From NCBI RefSeq assembly GCF_933775445.1, contig NC_065874.1, positions 746,501 through 810,500 on the forward strand: a stretch of 64,000 nucleotides of DNA, given 5' to 3'. This DNA is from Argentina anserina (Eukaryota; Streptophyta; Magnoliopsida; Rosales; Rosaceae). Below the pieces are notes generated by a model, which did not search any database, was not told the DNA's origin, and worked only from the letters and a program-made list of their open reading frames with translations. Positions within the stretch are counted from its first letter, which is position 1; each line of letters opens with the position of its first letter. This document shows, piece after piece, positions 34,081-45,371 of the stretch. The translations under genes and the position numbers were made by a program.

Positions 34081-34720
34081 CACCCAACCAAACATCAGAA
34101 AGGAATTCAAATGGATTTCATGCATGACTTCCTTGCCTTACCAAACATATGAAAGGAATTTGGATGGGAATTCTAACTTCCCTTCCCCATGTAAAAGAGA
34201 ATGGAATTAACTTACATTCGGTCAACCAAACATGGCCTTAGGTGGACGAGTTTGCCAATAGAAACAAAAACTTTGGAGGGAGTGAGGGACTGAAGCACTC
34301 GATTGTGGAGGGAGGCGGGAGAGCACCGCCGAAGCCCCAAAATAAATGATATTGTGAAACCTCTACATGTCTTTGACTTCGTAGCTACCTTGTTTTTGAA
34401 GGTCATGTGTGGCTCAGTGATTAATGCTAGAGAAGAGAGAGTGCTTACTCTTTAGAGTTTAGGATTAGCCCACAGGGCTCCTAAAACTTCTATTGGGCTA
34501 AGTCTAATAGTTTTATAGGATTTTTTTTAATATGTATATATAGCATTAGGATTTTTTTTATTGGTCGTGAGAACTAGGTGGACTTGAGTCCACTCACCAA
34601 TACATTTGGGTCTGCCAGTGAAAAATATGTCATATTTGCCGAAATGGGAATTACATTTTGATTGGAGGGGAATATTCATTGGAAAGAAAAATGAATGGAA
34701 GTTTGGCCCTTGGAAATCTG
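34081..34720. repeat. Degenerate PIF/Harbinger-like MITE pieces
   Basis: CCAACCAAACATCAGAAAGGAATTC-like and GGTCAACCAAACATGGCCTT-like stretches at 34085-34240, and GGAAAGAAAAATGAATGGAA near 34680, have the usual look of Tourist-like elements. No clean ends or target duplication found. Confidence 0.3.
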
Positions 34721-35025
34721 GAAAAATATTAGATTTAGGCTTAGTTCAGTATAAGTTTGTTTAAAAAAAAATATTCAGCTTTCAACTGTTAAATTCTACG
34801 GAAATTTTATAAGTGTCAACTTAAATTATAAAAATGTCGATCAATTTTTTTTCAATTATAAAATTATTATCTCATTTAAATATAAATTAGAGAATGATCA
34901 ACAAGTTTTAAACAAAATTAGAAAACAATCAAAATTTAAATTTTTTCTTGACTGTTTGGTCATTTCTCACACTTTTTCTCTTCTTTTTTCTTTTTCTAGT
35001 TCTACGTTCTTGGTATCATTAGAAA

Positions 35026-35047
35026 GATATATATCTCTCTCTCTCTC
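35026..35047. repeat. AT/CT microsatellite
   Basis: ATATATAT followed by CTCTCTCTCTCTC. Confidence 0.7.
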
Positions 35048-35254
35048 ATTTTTCATTTGATATCATACTCACTCTGAACCGACCACCGTATAAGGCACAA
35101 AAACCCTCACAAGGGGCTGTCTCTATCCATCTTGATGCTCCAAGCTATTACGGCAAAGCCGGAGCTCAAGATTCTATAATTCTAATTATTCTCTTCATTA
35201 TGAGAAAATTAATACCAATCTCCTTTAAATTTTGCATATTTAAACATTTTACTC

Positions 35255-35765
35255 GACATGTCACACTAGTAGTCACACTGTTTTCTGTGACTATGTTGTG
35301 ACAAGAAGAAATGTGAAAAAAAAATGACTAGAAATAACGAACCTTTGTCTACGATTATGTGATACTAAACTTTTTAAATCAACTAATACGATTCAAATAT
35401 CCACACTGATGTTGTTATACATAACACCACCAATTACACAAAAAACATCAGCTACACTATTAGTCACATAAAATATTCGTCAGTTACACTACCAATCACA
35501 CTACCGGCCACATTACCAGTCACATAAAAATTTTGTCAACTACACTACCAGTCACACAAATATTTTCATTAGCTACACTACCAGTCACACAAACATTGTT
35601 CCTATGACATGTAAATTACACGTGTAGCTATGACTAGTAATGTGATTGGTGATGTGACGAGTAGTGTGATGGGTAAATCGATAGTCATATTATCAACCAC
35701 ACTAACTGTCACACTGTCAGTCAGAATAACGTTGTTACGTGATGGGTAGTGTGACAGCTAACTTC
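35255..35765. repeat. Degenerate (ACTACCAGTCACA) repeat block
   Basis: Many imperfect copies of CACTACCAGTCACA or CAGCTACACTA occur in the left two-thirds. The right third carries the complementary motif (GTGATGGGTAGTGTGAC), giving an overall inverted arrangement. It may be a decayed foldback element. Confidence 0.45.
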
Positions 35766-37173
35766 TTGCAACTAATCTTAATTAAAAACCATGGCTAACC
35801 CCCAATTCTAACTCCACATCCAAAATCTTGCTTTTCTACAACAATTACTATAATGAAATCAACCCTAAATGCATATGTTTTTCTCTTCTCCTTCGAAACA
35901 AGCTTTGCTTTCTACATATCGAAATTACTCAAATTTCAGCCTCATTTTCACCTAATCAAACTAACCTGAGACAAGAGATAGGAAGAAGCTTTAGTTGGGA
36001 TTTTCTCAACAGCCTTACTCTGAATCCAGGAGTCATATTCCAGCTTATGGTTCTAATCGGATCTAGGATCGGTTGAACGGATCTCGCGCCGACGACTTGG
36101 GTTGGTCTACCCGTCGACTTGGAAGTGTGTCACGATCAAAAGCCGGACTGATCGGAAAAGACAGGTATGACGCAAGTCGGGTTTGAATTGATGATGCCAG
36201 AAATAGGAACTACGCCAATGGACGATAACCAGGTGATCTCCTGGGAGGAAGATTCCGACGACTACAGTAACCAAGCATGCGCCAAAGAATGTTGTGATGC
36301 CGAAGAAGAATCGAGGGGAAGGTCAACCAAACCCCCTGACATGTGTTGTAATTTTTATAAAAAATAAGGACAACGCTTTAAGACATTTAATTGGATGACT
36401 TTAGTGTAATTTTTAAAGATTGCTCGACTATTTTCTATTTTCAAGTGTCAAAAGTGATTTTTTATAAGAAATCTTTTTTTGTTTGTCTTTTATTAGATTA
36501 TCCATGTAATTTTTATAAAAATAACTTTTTCAAAAAATGGTAATTGAGTAATTACATGAAGTGACAGTTCCATATGTCAAATTTCCTTAATTGATAGAGA
36601 TAAATCTTATTATTTAGGTAACTTCTAAGTCATTATGTAAAAGATGGGGGGTTATTCACACTCTTATGAGTGTGTTAATGACTAGTAATTACTTAAGTTC
36701 ACGTACCATTTACAAAAATTTCCAAAAGAGAAAAGGGAGTTGGGAGAAGGGACAACGGAAAAGGTGCTTGAAATTAAGGTGGCTTCACAACTGGAGCATT
36801 TCTGTTTTCACTTAAGGAAGCAAGCTAAGTGGATATGTTGGTTTTAAGTTTTAACCTTATCCTAGTCTCTACTCGTGCAGTAAGAATGTTATCCAACATT
36901 AGATCGATTGTATATACCAACCGGTATATTACTACTAAGTGAATAAGTAACTAAATAACAAGACAACAAGTACACAACACAGAATTCCTAATGAAAATTC
37001 AGATATGCTTCCTTCAAAGTGGCATCTCAAAAGGGTGTACCACATTCCAAAACCTCCTAGAACATGACTAAGGAACATCAATTTCATTCTAAAGTAAACA
37101 ACACAGAAAAATAATAAACCATCAAGAGTTGGGGTATCCGTCCCTGATGCGAATAAAGACCTATACAATAAGA
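35766..37173. other. Intergenic
   Basis: Open frames at 35828-36076 and 36167-36367 show no family resemblance. 37010-37070 is the conserved 3' flank shared with the coiled-coil loci. A small hairpin CACACTC..GAGTGTG lies near 36660. Confidence 0.45.
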
Positions 37174-37524
37174 CTAGGAGTCTAAAACGGGATCGAGAAG
37201 GAGATCAAACTCATCAAATTGTCGTTGTATTTGCTTAGCCAACTCCAGAAACTCCAATGCTTTTCTCAACTTCACCTTGTATGCAAATAAAGATACCGTG
37301 TCTTTCTCGTTTTCAATCCTATTTCTCTCTCTCACAGCATTAAATCCTTCCAGCTTGCTATTTAGCTCTTCTATCTTCTTATCTTTTTCCATCAATTTGG
37401 TCTTAATATTCAAAGCTTCAGCTATGAAATCATCAGTCTCCCAGTCTTGCATCTCATACTCCATCTCAGATTCCATCTCTCTCTTCCGTTTTTCTCCACT
37501 CACTACTTTTGGCAGCAAAGTATC
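37174..37524 (-). pseudogene. 5'-truncated copy of the SPT16-coiled-coil fusion tail
   Basis: An open frame of about 117 codons starts with DTLLPKVVSGEKRK, the counterpart of DIILPFVEGGERQ at the junction in the 31.5-kb gene. It continues TDDFIAEALNIKTKL, EKDKKIEELNSKLEGFNAVR and the tail LAKQIQRQFDEFDLLLDPVL, then DS. There is no ATG at its start; in frame upstream comes a TGA and unrelated sequence, and no AG acceptor is evident. The first in-frame ATG codes for the M of REMESEMEYE. The stop and following bases (TAGTCTTATTGTATAGGTC) match the other two loci. Either a 5'-truncated duplicate, or the last exon of a transcript starting further right. Confidence 0.55.
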
Positions 37525-38873
37525 ACAGCATCACAATACCAGAAAGTATTCACAAATATCCCAAGTGCTAACTGTAAAATCAAAAGAGAACAAGTACTGT
37601 AAACTGAACATGAGAACCCAACTGCCATAAATTAAACATAAAAACAAGAATCACATGAGATCCAAATTGCTATAAGTTAGCATTTAAAACCCAGAATCAA
37701 TGAAAGATCATACAAGGGCACTGATGAATCATTAATATGGAAATGAAGCTTTAACTTCTCAAAGTTAGAGTGGACAACACCAGAACATATCTTTTCTGAA
37801 TTTTTTTAGTTAGTGTCAAGGAGATCCAAGTAACTTCTTTCGATTATCTTAAGACAGATACTGCTTTTAGAACAAATCCCGGTGATACAATTCAATATTT
37901 GAACAATGTTCCCCAAAATTCATGTTTTTCAAGAGAACTAACATTACCATTGCAAAGATGCCAATGCCTACACCATACAGTATATACCTGCATATCTATT
38001 ACAATCTATGAGAGAAAATTTACCTCAATTGGAATATAAGTTGAGGCACAGTTAAGGCGCTACAACCAACTTTTTCAACTCGAGCAACTCAACCTATAAA
38101 AAGCATATGATCTTGAGATCAGGTACTTAAAAAATGGCTTCTTGGAGACAAATAACTTCTAAACATGCCCAAAATGGTGTCATAAAGCTATATCAATATA
38201 TTCGTTTTAACTAGACATACAACTGCACTAGTCCTTACAAGTATAGCTAGAATCACATAGAATGTTAGTAGTATTTCCTTGAGGCAGCATAGAAATGTAC
38301 ATGCACGAGTATTCCAACAGTTATAATCAATCAGAGGCTGTAAATAGGTCTACAAATTGGTCGCCCCACAAATAATTTAAGTAAAATTACCCAAAGATGT
38401 GATGGCGTAATTGCAGATATGACAGTTACAGAGAGATTTCCCATGAAAAGAGCACCTAATGTTACTTTTCTACTCAATATATTTCACTTTAAAGTGCAGT
38501 CATAAAAAAATTACTCGGGACGGCGAACTCATGCTTTTGACCTCTACATTTTCGAACTCGGGATAGACGAGTAGAATCTCCTAAACGTAGATGATACCTC
38601 TTATAATATACTGCTTTTGCTATAAAAATGTACCAGACGTGCATAACAAATCTCCAAGTAGATCATAAAGGTAATGAAAATGACCACCACTGAAGCTACA
38701 CAAGGGTTTGGACAGGAAGTAGTCTTAGGGAAAACTGTACAGAAACTAGAACAAATTAACAAGGAATGCAACTTTCGAATAACCTGACCTATAAGCAACG
38801 CAGTTAAAATCACAGCAAGTTCATAAACAATTTCGAATTGTTGAACACAGTAATACTCACCAGGAAGGAATCG
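37525..38873. other. Intergenic or intronic
   Basis: AT-rich. It could be an intron if the transcript from 39.2 kb runs into the 37.2-kb copy; no splice site pair could be fixed. Confidence 0.35.
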
Positions 38874-39210
38874 TTAAAGATCTTCTACATCTGAAGCACC
38901 TTCTCCAGGGGAAGCTCTCTCCCCTTTGACTGATCAACAATTAAAATAGAGAGAACAAAATTTGTGACCAGAAAATTTCAGAAGTAAAAATCGCTAACAA
39001 CTCAAAAGTTCTAAATTCTAACTGAGAAATTAGCTAAATTTCAATGGAAGTCTGGAAACCCCTAAATCATGTAGAGAGTGAATTACCAAGGTGTGAAGGG
39101 AAAGCGCAATCGAAATCGAGAGCAGGTATGAAGCGGCTGGATCGAGTGGAAATGGAGAGACCGAGAGAGGATGCAAGAGAGACTTGAAGGGTTTGGTCAA
39201 GAATGGGCAT
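38874..39210 (-). CDS. Possible small two-exon gene (59 aa)
   Basis: ATG at 39210; exon 1 is 39087-39210, ending CACCTTG|GTAATT. Exon 2 is 38874-38929 after acceptor GATCAG, ending in TAA. The two join in phase (124+56 nt). The product begins MPILDQTLQVSLASSLGLSI with a serine-rich N-terminus that could be an organellar presequence and ends EGASDVEDL. I do not recognise it. It may instead be the 5' end of a longer transcript. Confidence 0.3.
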
Positions 39211-39508
39211 TTTGAGAGGTGAGAGTTACATATTAAGTGTGGAAGTTTGTCATTTTCTTCTATTTGGATGAAAAAGTGTGGTCGTGTGGAAGTGGAAATG
39301 GAAGTTTGTCTTTTTCTTGTATTTGCCCCTCGGAAGTGGAAGTGGAAGTGGAAGCGGAAGTTTGTCTCCGTATGGCGGGTGCCGAAGACTCCAACCAATT
39401 TTTATTTGATCCCTTAAATATTTAAATCCAACAAGTCGGTTTGTCAACGGGTCTATTCAGAACCGACGTACTTACAAGAACTAGAAATTGACTTTTTTTT
39501 CGATTGAA

Positions 39509-39893
39509 CTAGGGCCTCTTTTGGTTGTCGGAATGAAACTCATTTCTGTTGTAATTTCTCTCTGTAATGTAAGTTAGAATTACTGTCAAGTTTAATTTCC
39601 ATTATTTAGTTCGTATAGGAAAAAAATTAAAAGTTTTATCAAAGTTCAACAATATCATTATGTTTAATACTAATTGGTTTTTACGAGAACATTGTGGTCA
39701 TTATATTTACAATTAATGTTGAGAAGTGAAATGAGAAGTTTTTTCCCATGAGATATGGGTGGAACCAACTTCTCTTCTATTTTCCCCTTTATTAGGAAAG
39801 TAATTTCTACTCTCGTGGTTCTGGTTCTCAAACAAGGGAAAAGAACAAGTTTCATTTCCAAATTCCTTAGTTCCTGCCAAACAAACAAGGCTT
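39509..39893. mobile_element. PIF/Harbinger-like MITE
   Basis: The left end GGGCCTCTTTTGGTTGTCGG and right end CTGCCAAACAAACAAGGC are roughly inverted, the usual Tourist-like pattern. Candidate 3-bp duplications are CTA (left) and TTA (right), so they no longer match. Confidence 0.45.
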
Positions 39894-39912
39894 AGAAATG
39901 TCCTCACAAGTA

Positions 39913-40525
39913 AGGGTGTAGCTAAATACTAAGTTGTTTATGTTTGACTCGTTTTCATTCATTCGATCGAGCTCGAGCCGAGCTAAAATTTAATTTTTGT
40001 GCTTCATTTTCAAACTCGACCTGGGTTTGGCTCAGCTCATTTTATTAGACGAGATCAAACTCGAATTGACCCAATTTGAATCATATGAAATTAAAATTTT
40101 AAAATTAAGATTTTTTTTTAAATAATGTCATAGCATCACAAAAAATCTAATAAATATAACAAATCAAACCCGTTATTGAACTTAAAGTCTTTAACTAATT
40201 ATTCTAGAAACAAGTTTTTACAGTTTTTTTCAAACTAATATTATATTTTAATTTTATTTTTCATACAAAAAATATACTTTATATATACTATAAAAATCAA
40301 TAAGTCAAGGTTGTCAAACTTAATTAATAAACGAGCTTTTAATGAGCATGAACTTGCTCATTAGCTAAATGCCTCGAATGAGCCGAATACTTATTGTTGA
40401 AACTCGGCTCATTTTCAAGGTTGGGCTTAATATTGAGCTCAAACTTAGCTCATTTTACGAACTCGAGCCAAACGGGCTAAAAACAAATCAAACACGAGCG
40501 ACTCGAACCTACTTATAGCCATACT
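39913..40525. mobile_element. Non-autonomous hAT-type element (613 bp)
   Basis: Starts AGGGTGTAGCTA and ends TAGCCATACT (imperfect inverted ends), flanked by identical 8-bp duplications CACAAGTA (39905-39912 and 40526-40533). The ends carry CTCGAGCC/GGCTC-type sub-repeats. No transposase. Confidence 0.8.
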
Positions 40526-40533
40526 CACAAGTA

Positions 40534-41037
40534 TCCCAGTGTTGATTTTAAATATTCTTTTCTTTAACATTTACATACAATATTTTGCATTTCCATTGTA
40601 TTTGAATGACATACTAATATTGGTATAGCAGCAGTAACACCTTCCACTTTGCTAGTTTGCTACTCAACTGACCTTCAGTTACATGATTAATATAAGGTGA
40701 TTCAGGTCCCATACGAGAACCATCATCTTTTCTTCCCCATGTTCAATTCCGTGATTAAAGTTTATTAATTCATTATCCGACACATCTTTCGACAACATAC
40801 TAGTTTGCATCACCATTTCTTCCTCACGCTCAGGATCTTCAGCAGCACACCTAGTTGCCCCTTACGATCCACATTCAACAAATCAATGTCATTGCTTCCA
40901 TACTCATTTGAATCTAAAAATGACAATGTCGATAATTCACCAACATTGACAATAAAAAATCTACTTGAATCGTGATAGAACATAACAATTCCGCAGTGAA
41001 TTCTACAAACAATTGACCAAATGGGCATGGGGGCATA
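40534..41037. other. Intergenic
   Basis: A minus-strand open frame at 40810-41028 looks like a possible relic of a retroelement or gene but has no recognisable motif. Confidence 0.35.
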
Positions 41038-42540
41038 TGTGAGCCCCTAGAAAATTTATTTATCTTTCTAGCGTAATTGTCACGCTAACCAACATTTTTT
41101 TGAGATATCAAAAATGTAGTTTAATATTTTTGTATTAAACTACGCGTCGTCACGAGCGCGGTAGTATTCGTAGAATATTTTTCCTACACTCAGTTAATTT
41201 CCTACGAGTTTACGAAGATAGGAGGAGCACAACTCACCAGCTTCTGCATTTGAGTTGCAGAGGTACAAACCGACCTCTTCTCTTTCTGATTTTGACCGCG
41301 TTGCATTATTGGTATTGTTGTGTTTGATTATGTATACTTGCATGTCGATTTGGAGTGGATTAGAATAGGTTGTGTGGCTGAATTTTGTGATCGGAGTGGA
41401 TTAGAATAGGTTGAGTTGGATTACTGTCTGTGAAATTACCTTCATACCCCTATTGACTTTCAATAATTACGATCTTGCCCCTAATAGTAAATAAGTTAAA
41501 AAGTTATTGTTTTACCCAAACAATAATTAATTTAGTTTTTACGTTAACCTCGATTCAACCTTTTTACCTTTAAGTTTCTCGATTTAAATCAGATTAAGGA
41601 AAATTAGTAACCTTTCGCAAAAATGTAGTTTTAACTTTACGGTTAAACCTTAAACACAATATTCGCCCGGATCTGAAATCGAGGAACTGTTAAGCGTGAG
41701 AGATTTAAATGCCAGAAGGATAAATTTATGATTTCCATTTATCGATTATTCATGTATTAAATCTAAGATACAAATATCTATAAAATAAATTCACTCTTGT
41801 TTAGAAAAATCAACCGATCATCCCGAGACCTCGACTTGAGTAGTCAAACTAGTCAAATCGACGATCAATTACTAAATCGACTAAAAATGTCGTGACCTTT
41901 ATCTCTTTTCGTTATTTCTTTAACAATGAGACTTGCTTGCGAGACGCGATTCTACACGGAGCCCGAGGAGCGTGACTTGGGGCGCGGACTTCGGCATCGC
42001 TATATCATGTAGGGTGAGCCAGTACCTTCCGGGTTAGTGGTTTTCTATATATAAAATGTATATGATATACGACCTTATCGCATGTTGCATTCATAATTAC
42101 TTTACTTTGGTCATATTGTCTCGAGACTGACACTTTTTTTATACATGTTTATAAGTCGGTGATTCCGTGTACTGATGTCTGACACCGCAAGTTTATTTAT
42201 TATATGGTGAATCATGCGTTCTGATGTCTGGGCACCATCACGGTGAATTTGTTGTCCTAATGTCTGACACTGTGTGACTTATTACTACGGTGATAACCGT
42301 GTCCTGATGTCTGGCACCGTGGTACATTATTGGCTCTCAATTCGCCCGAAGGCAAACCTTAGAGCCGGTCGGGTTGGATATACCCCATCGGCGAATTTGA
42401 TATTTCGAGCCGAGTCGCATCTTTTACATCTGCATGATTTTACTTGATTTGCCCTAACCTTTAAGAGACTTGTTATAGTCTCGGTTTGACTTTCGTTACG
42501 TGTTAGCGTAAACGTTATATATATATATATATATACACTG
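41038..42540 (+). mobile_element. LTR-like fragment of a gypsy retrotransposon
   Basis: Begins TGTGAGCCCCTAG and contains four loose repeats of GGTGA..CGTG..CTGATGTCTGRCACCG at 42150-42330, comparable in style to the repeats of the LTR at 0.6-3.8 kb. No matching right end or target duplication was found before the (TA)n tract at 42516, so it seems truncated. A palindromic TAGCGTAATTGTCACGCTA sits near 41070. Confidence 0.35.
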
Positions 42541-42576
42541 TTATATTTATGTGTTTATATATATATATATATATAA
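42516..42576. repeat. Two (TA)n tracts
   Basis: TA dinucleotide runs at about 42516-42536 and 42555-42576, separated by CACTGTTATATTTATGTGTT. Confidence 0.8.
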
Positions 42577-42652
42577 ATGGGATTTGCCTTGATTACCCAG
42601 CTTCAAAAGGATCAGAAAAGAAAAATTGCAAAATAGAATCGATAGATTATAA
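42577..42652 (+). repeat. Left part of the first 289-bp satellite monomer
   Basis: GGGATTTGCCTTGATTACCC, then AGCTTCAAAAGGATCAGAAA, matches the 56265-56340 unit (GGTTTGGCCTGATTACCCAG). It is cut at 42652 by the gypsy insertion and resumes at 52278. Confidence 0.7.
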
Positions 42653-43339
42653 TGTAGAACGTGAATCTGAAAACAAGCAAGAATGCAAACACGTGTACAA
42701 ATAAAATGAAATTTATTGATAATCAAGCGCGGGGTTCCAATCTTTGTGAACTCCTCTGATTCTATCTCCAAATGTGATTTGGCTCAAGGATTTGATTTGA
42801 TGAAGAACGAGCGATTTGGCCACTTGATGATTCTTCGTGGATTTGGGAGACTTCGGGATTTCTCGAGAGTGATATTGCTCTCTTCTTCTTTTCCAATGTA
42901 AAAATCCCCAATTTCTTTATGTTGAAAGGGGTATTTATAGTGTCATGAATACTTTATTTTATAGAATACTTTACTGACACTAAAATAATAATATTTCTTT
43001 AGTTGCATAATTAAATCAATATATATTTTCTAATTAATTAATTATGAAAATAACTAAATTAAACAGATTTAAATAATTGATTTAATTATAACCGTAAAGA
43101 AATTTATTACTTTAATCAAATGTCCGATTACCATTTCGATCGTTAATGACATTCAATTTCCAATTAAAGCCAGAATCACGTAGTTCTGATTACGATCATC
43201 CGTTTCTGTGCTGATACGAATTTTATTCAGATCCGTACTGATTTTTTTTTACTTTCGAGCCACGTGTGCAATTTTGTCGGGTTCGTGGTTGATTTAATCG
43301 TTTAATGAAATTTACTTTATTAAATTTCTTGTGTCAGCA
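42653..43339 (-). repeat. 3' LTR of the gypsy element (687 bp)
   Basis: Minus strand starts TGCTGACACAAGAAATTT and ends GTTCTACA. The last ~328 bp in plus orientation (43012-43339) are repeated at 51945-52272. A polypurine tract precedes it on the minus strand (CTTGAAGTGGGGGCATT, 43340-43356). Confidence 0.8.
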
Positions 43340-43604
43340 AATGCCCCCACTTCAAGTCGTGCCGCAGACATGTCGTCGTCACGTGCCGAAAGCGCAGCTT
43401 GAAGTATGTACTTTAATTTGGAGAATTTGTGGAGCTAGATTCCGGGACTTCGCAAATTTTGTAGTAATATTTCCTTATGACTTCCGAGATTTAGTTCGTC
43501 ACAAAGGGAAATTACTGATTTTCCTGTCGATTTATTTGATTTGATGTTGATTTGGCATGGTTTGAGCATTTATTGATGATCATTGATAATTCATCTCTAG
43601 CATT

Positions 43605-43755
43605 TATTGCTCATTGTTGGCTTTTTTTCTCTCCTGCATTAATGAGCTGCATTGATTGCTCAGCAGTGTTGGCATTTTTTTCTCTGCCTGCATTAATGAG
43701 CTGTATTGATTGGTCATCAATATTGACCTTTTTTTTTTCCTTCATTAATAGAGGT
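43605..43755. repeat. Short tandem repeats near the gypsy 3' LTR
   Basis: Three degenerate ~65-bp units with CTGCATTAATGAGCTGCATT and TTGGCATTTTTTTCTCTGCC. Confidence 0.6.
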
Positions 43756-44033
43756 ACATGTTTGTCTGCTTGAGCATGCTTTGCATTCTCATCAGTCTTA
43801 GTTTCAACTGGTGCTTCAATCTTCATCCACATCATCATCAACATCATCATGGCCTCCATCTCCTCGTCTTGCACATCCATCGCCCCCGGCTCCAGTTCTG
43901 CCTTCTTCTCCTCAACTATTGCACTTAGTCACAGAGCGCTCATAGTTTATGTCTTCGGGCCGAGTCCAGCAGTAGTGATCGTTCGGAATAGTACTTCCTC
44001 CATATGTATCCCCCGATCCAACTTAGCGATGTA

Positions 44034-44129
44034 CTCGATAACGCTCCAGCTCAGCGAAGTCATAGCAAACGACTGAGGGAAGTTGAACTTTTTGGCATCT
44101 TCGGCATCATAATACCCACCCGACAGATC
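44034..44129 (-). pseudogene. Captured GH9 endoglucanase fragment
   Basis: Minus-strand frame [20 protein letters not shown], then [14 protein letters not shown], matches the N-terminal catalytic-domain signature of plant GH9 cellulases ([23 protein letters not shown]). The second aspartate region reads DAED rather than DAGD. Only about 32 residues remain. It lies inside the gypsy element, in the element's sense, about 60 bp from the resistance-gene fragment. Confidence 0.7.
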
Positions 44130-44188
44130 TATTGTGTTGGGCTCGCCGTCCTTGGTGCACGAGTTTCCCATCCACCGAAAGCATCTTT

Positions 44189-44440
44189 TTGGTTGCGAAA
44201 TTCTATTTTGCGTCGGAGAACTTCATACCCGATTTCATCCAGGACCTCATCCGCTTCTTGAGCTATGTCTTCCAGATTCTTCACCCACAATTCCACAACC
44301 TCCCCGTGTTTTTTGTGACCTTTCGACATCTCGGAGCATGGCTTGAATCTTGAGGAATGAGTTCCGAAGCTATGATAGGCCTCCTTTGAAACCCATTACG
44401 AGAGAGAATTCTTCAGCAGCAAGCTTGGTCACCTTGGTCA
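44189..44440 (-). pseudogene. Captured CC-NBS-LRR (Rx N-domain) fragment
   Basis: Minus strand reads TKLAAEEFSLVMGFKGGLS, a stop, LRNSFLKIQAMLRDVER, a frameshift, then EVVELWVKNLEDIAQEADEV and [18 protein letters not shown]. This is the coiled-coil N-terminal domain of plant disease-resistance proteins, with the EDVID-like LEDIAQEADEVLDE core. One nonsense codon and one frameshift separate the pieces. It lies inside the gypsy element between integrase and the 3' LTR, same strand as the element. Confidence 0.78.
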
Positions 44441-45089
44441 GTATTCCTCTCTTCAAGTTTTATGAGAGCAAAGAGAGATGATTTTGGTTTTAATCGGTAG
44501 AAGCAATCAAGCAAAGAGTTGATGCTTTTGCTTTTGCTTTTTGTTCTGGCTTTTTTTTGTCTGGGACGCACACTTCTAGTCTTTTCTTTGTGGGAAGAGA
44601 TAATAGATATGCTTTTGCTTTCTGGCAGACCATTTCTACTACTAATGGTTGTCACAGTTTTATGGCCCGTCTTTGTTCCATTACCATCGATTTTTCTTGT
44701 CATCCCTAATTTTCATGTCATTCATCTCCTCGGGCAACTCTTTCACATGTGGCTTTTATGGTGTAGGCACAAATAATTTTCATTTTTCTTTACCTTTGGA
44801 TATTTTTTTTGTAGGATTTTGACAACAATTCGACCGCTGCGGTCAATCTAACCGTTCGACTTCTTTCGAAACGCGTTGATTTCTGACGGATTTGAAAACG
44901 TAAACGACCTAATCGCTTGACTGCTCTCAATTCATAGATTTGACAACATTCAATAAAAGCGTTTTAGACTTTACGCATCACATTCAGCATGGGCGCTTTC
45001 AAGAGTTTGAAGAACGCACACGATCTAATCGCTTGATTGCTCTCAATTTATAGACTTGACAGCACTCAATAAAAGCGTTTTAGGCTTTT

Positions 45090-45365
45090 TTGTTGCGTTG
45101 TGCAGTTTAAGCTCATGCAGGCGTGGAGCGTTTTTTTGTTTTGTTTTTGTTTTTCTTGTCTTATGCAGTTTAGGCTCATGCAGACTTGGAGCATTTTTTG
45201 TTTTTTTGTGTCTTGCGCAGTTTAGGCTCGTGCAGATTTGGAGCATTTTTGTTTGTTGTTTTTTATTGTCTTACGCAGTTTAGGCTCGTGCAGACTTGGA
45301 GCCTTTTTTTGATTTTTTGTGTGTCTTGCGCAGTTTAAGCTCGTGCAGACTTGGAGCATGCTTTG
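45090..45365. repeat. Five ~55-60 bp tandem repeats after integrase
   Basis: Units built on GCAGTTTAGGCTCGTGCAGA, CTTGGAGC, separated by T-rich spacers. They lie directly downstream (minus sense) of the integrase C-terminus, as in many Tat/Ogre elements. Confidence 0.8.
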
Positions 45366-45371
45366 ATGTTT

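Noticed and set aside
36167..36367. 66-codon acidic cysteine-containing frame
   Set aside because: Cysteines are few and unpatterned; no signal peptide, no family match.
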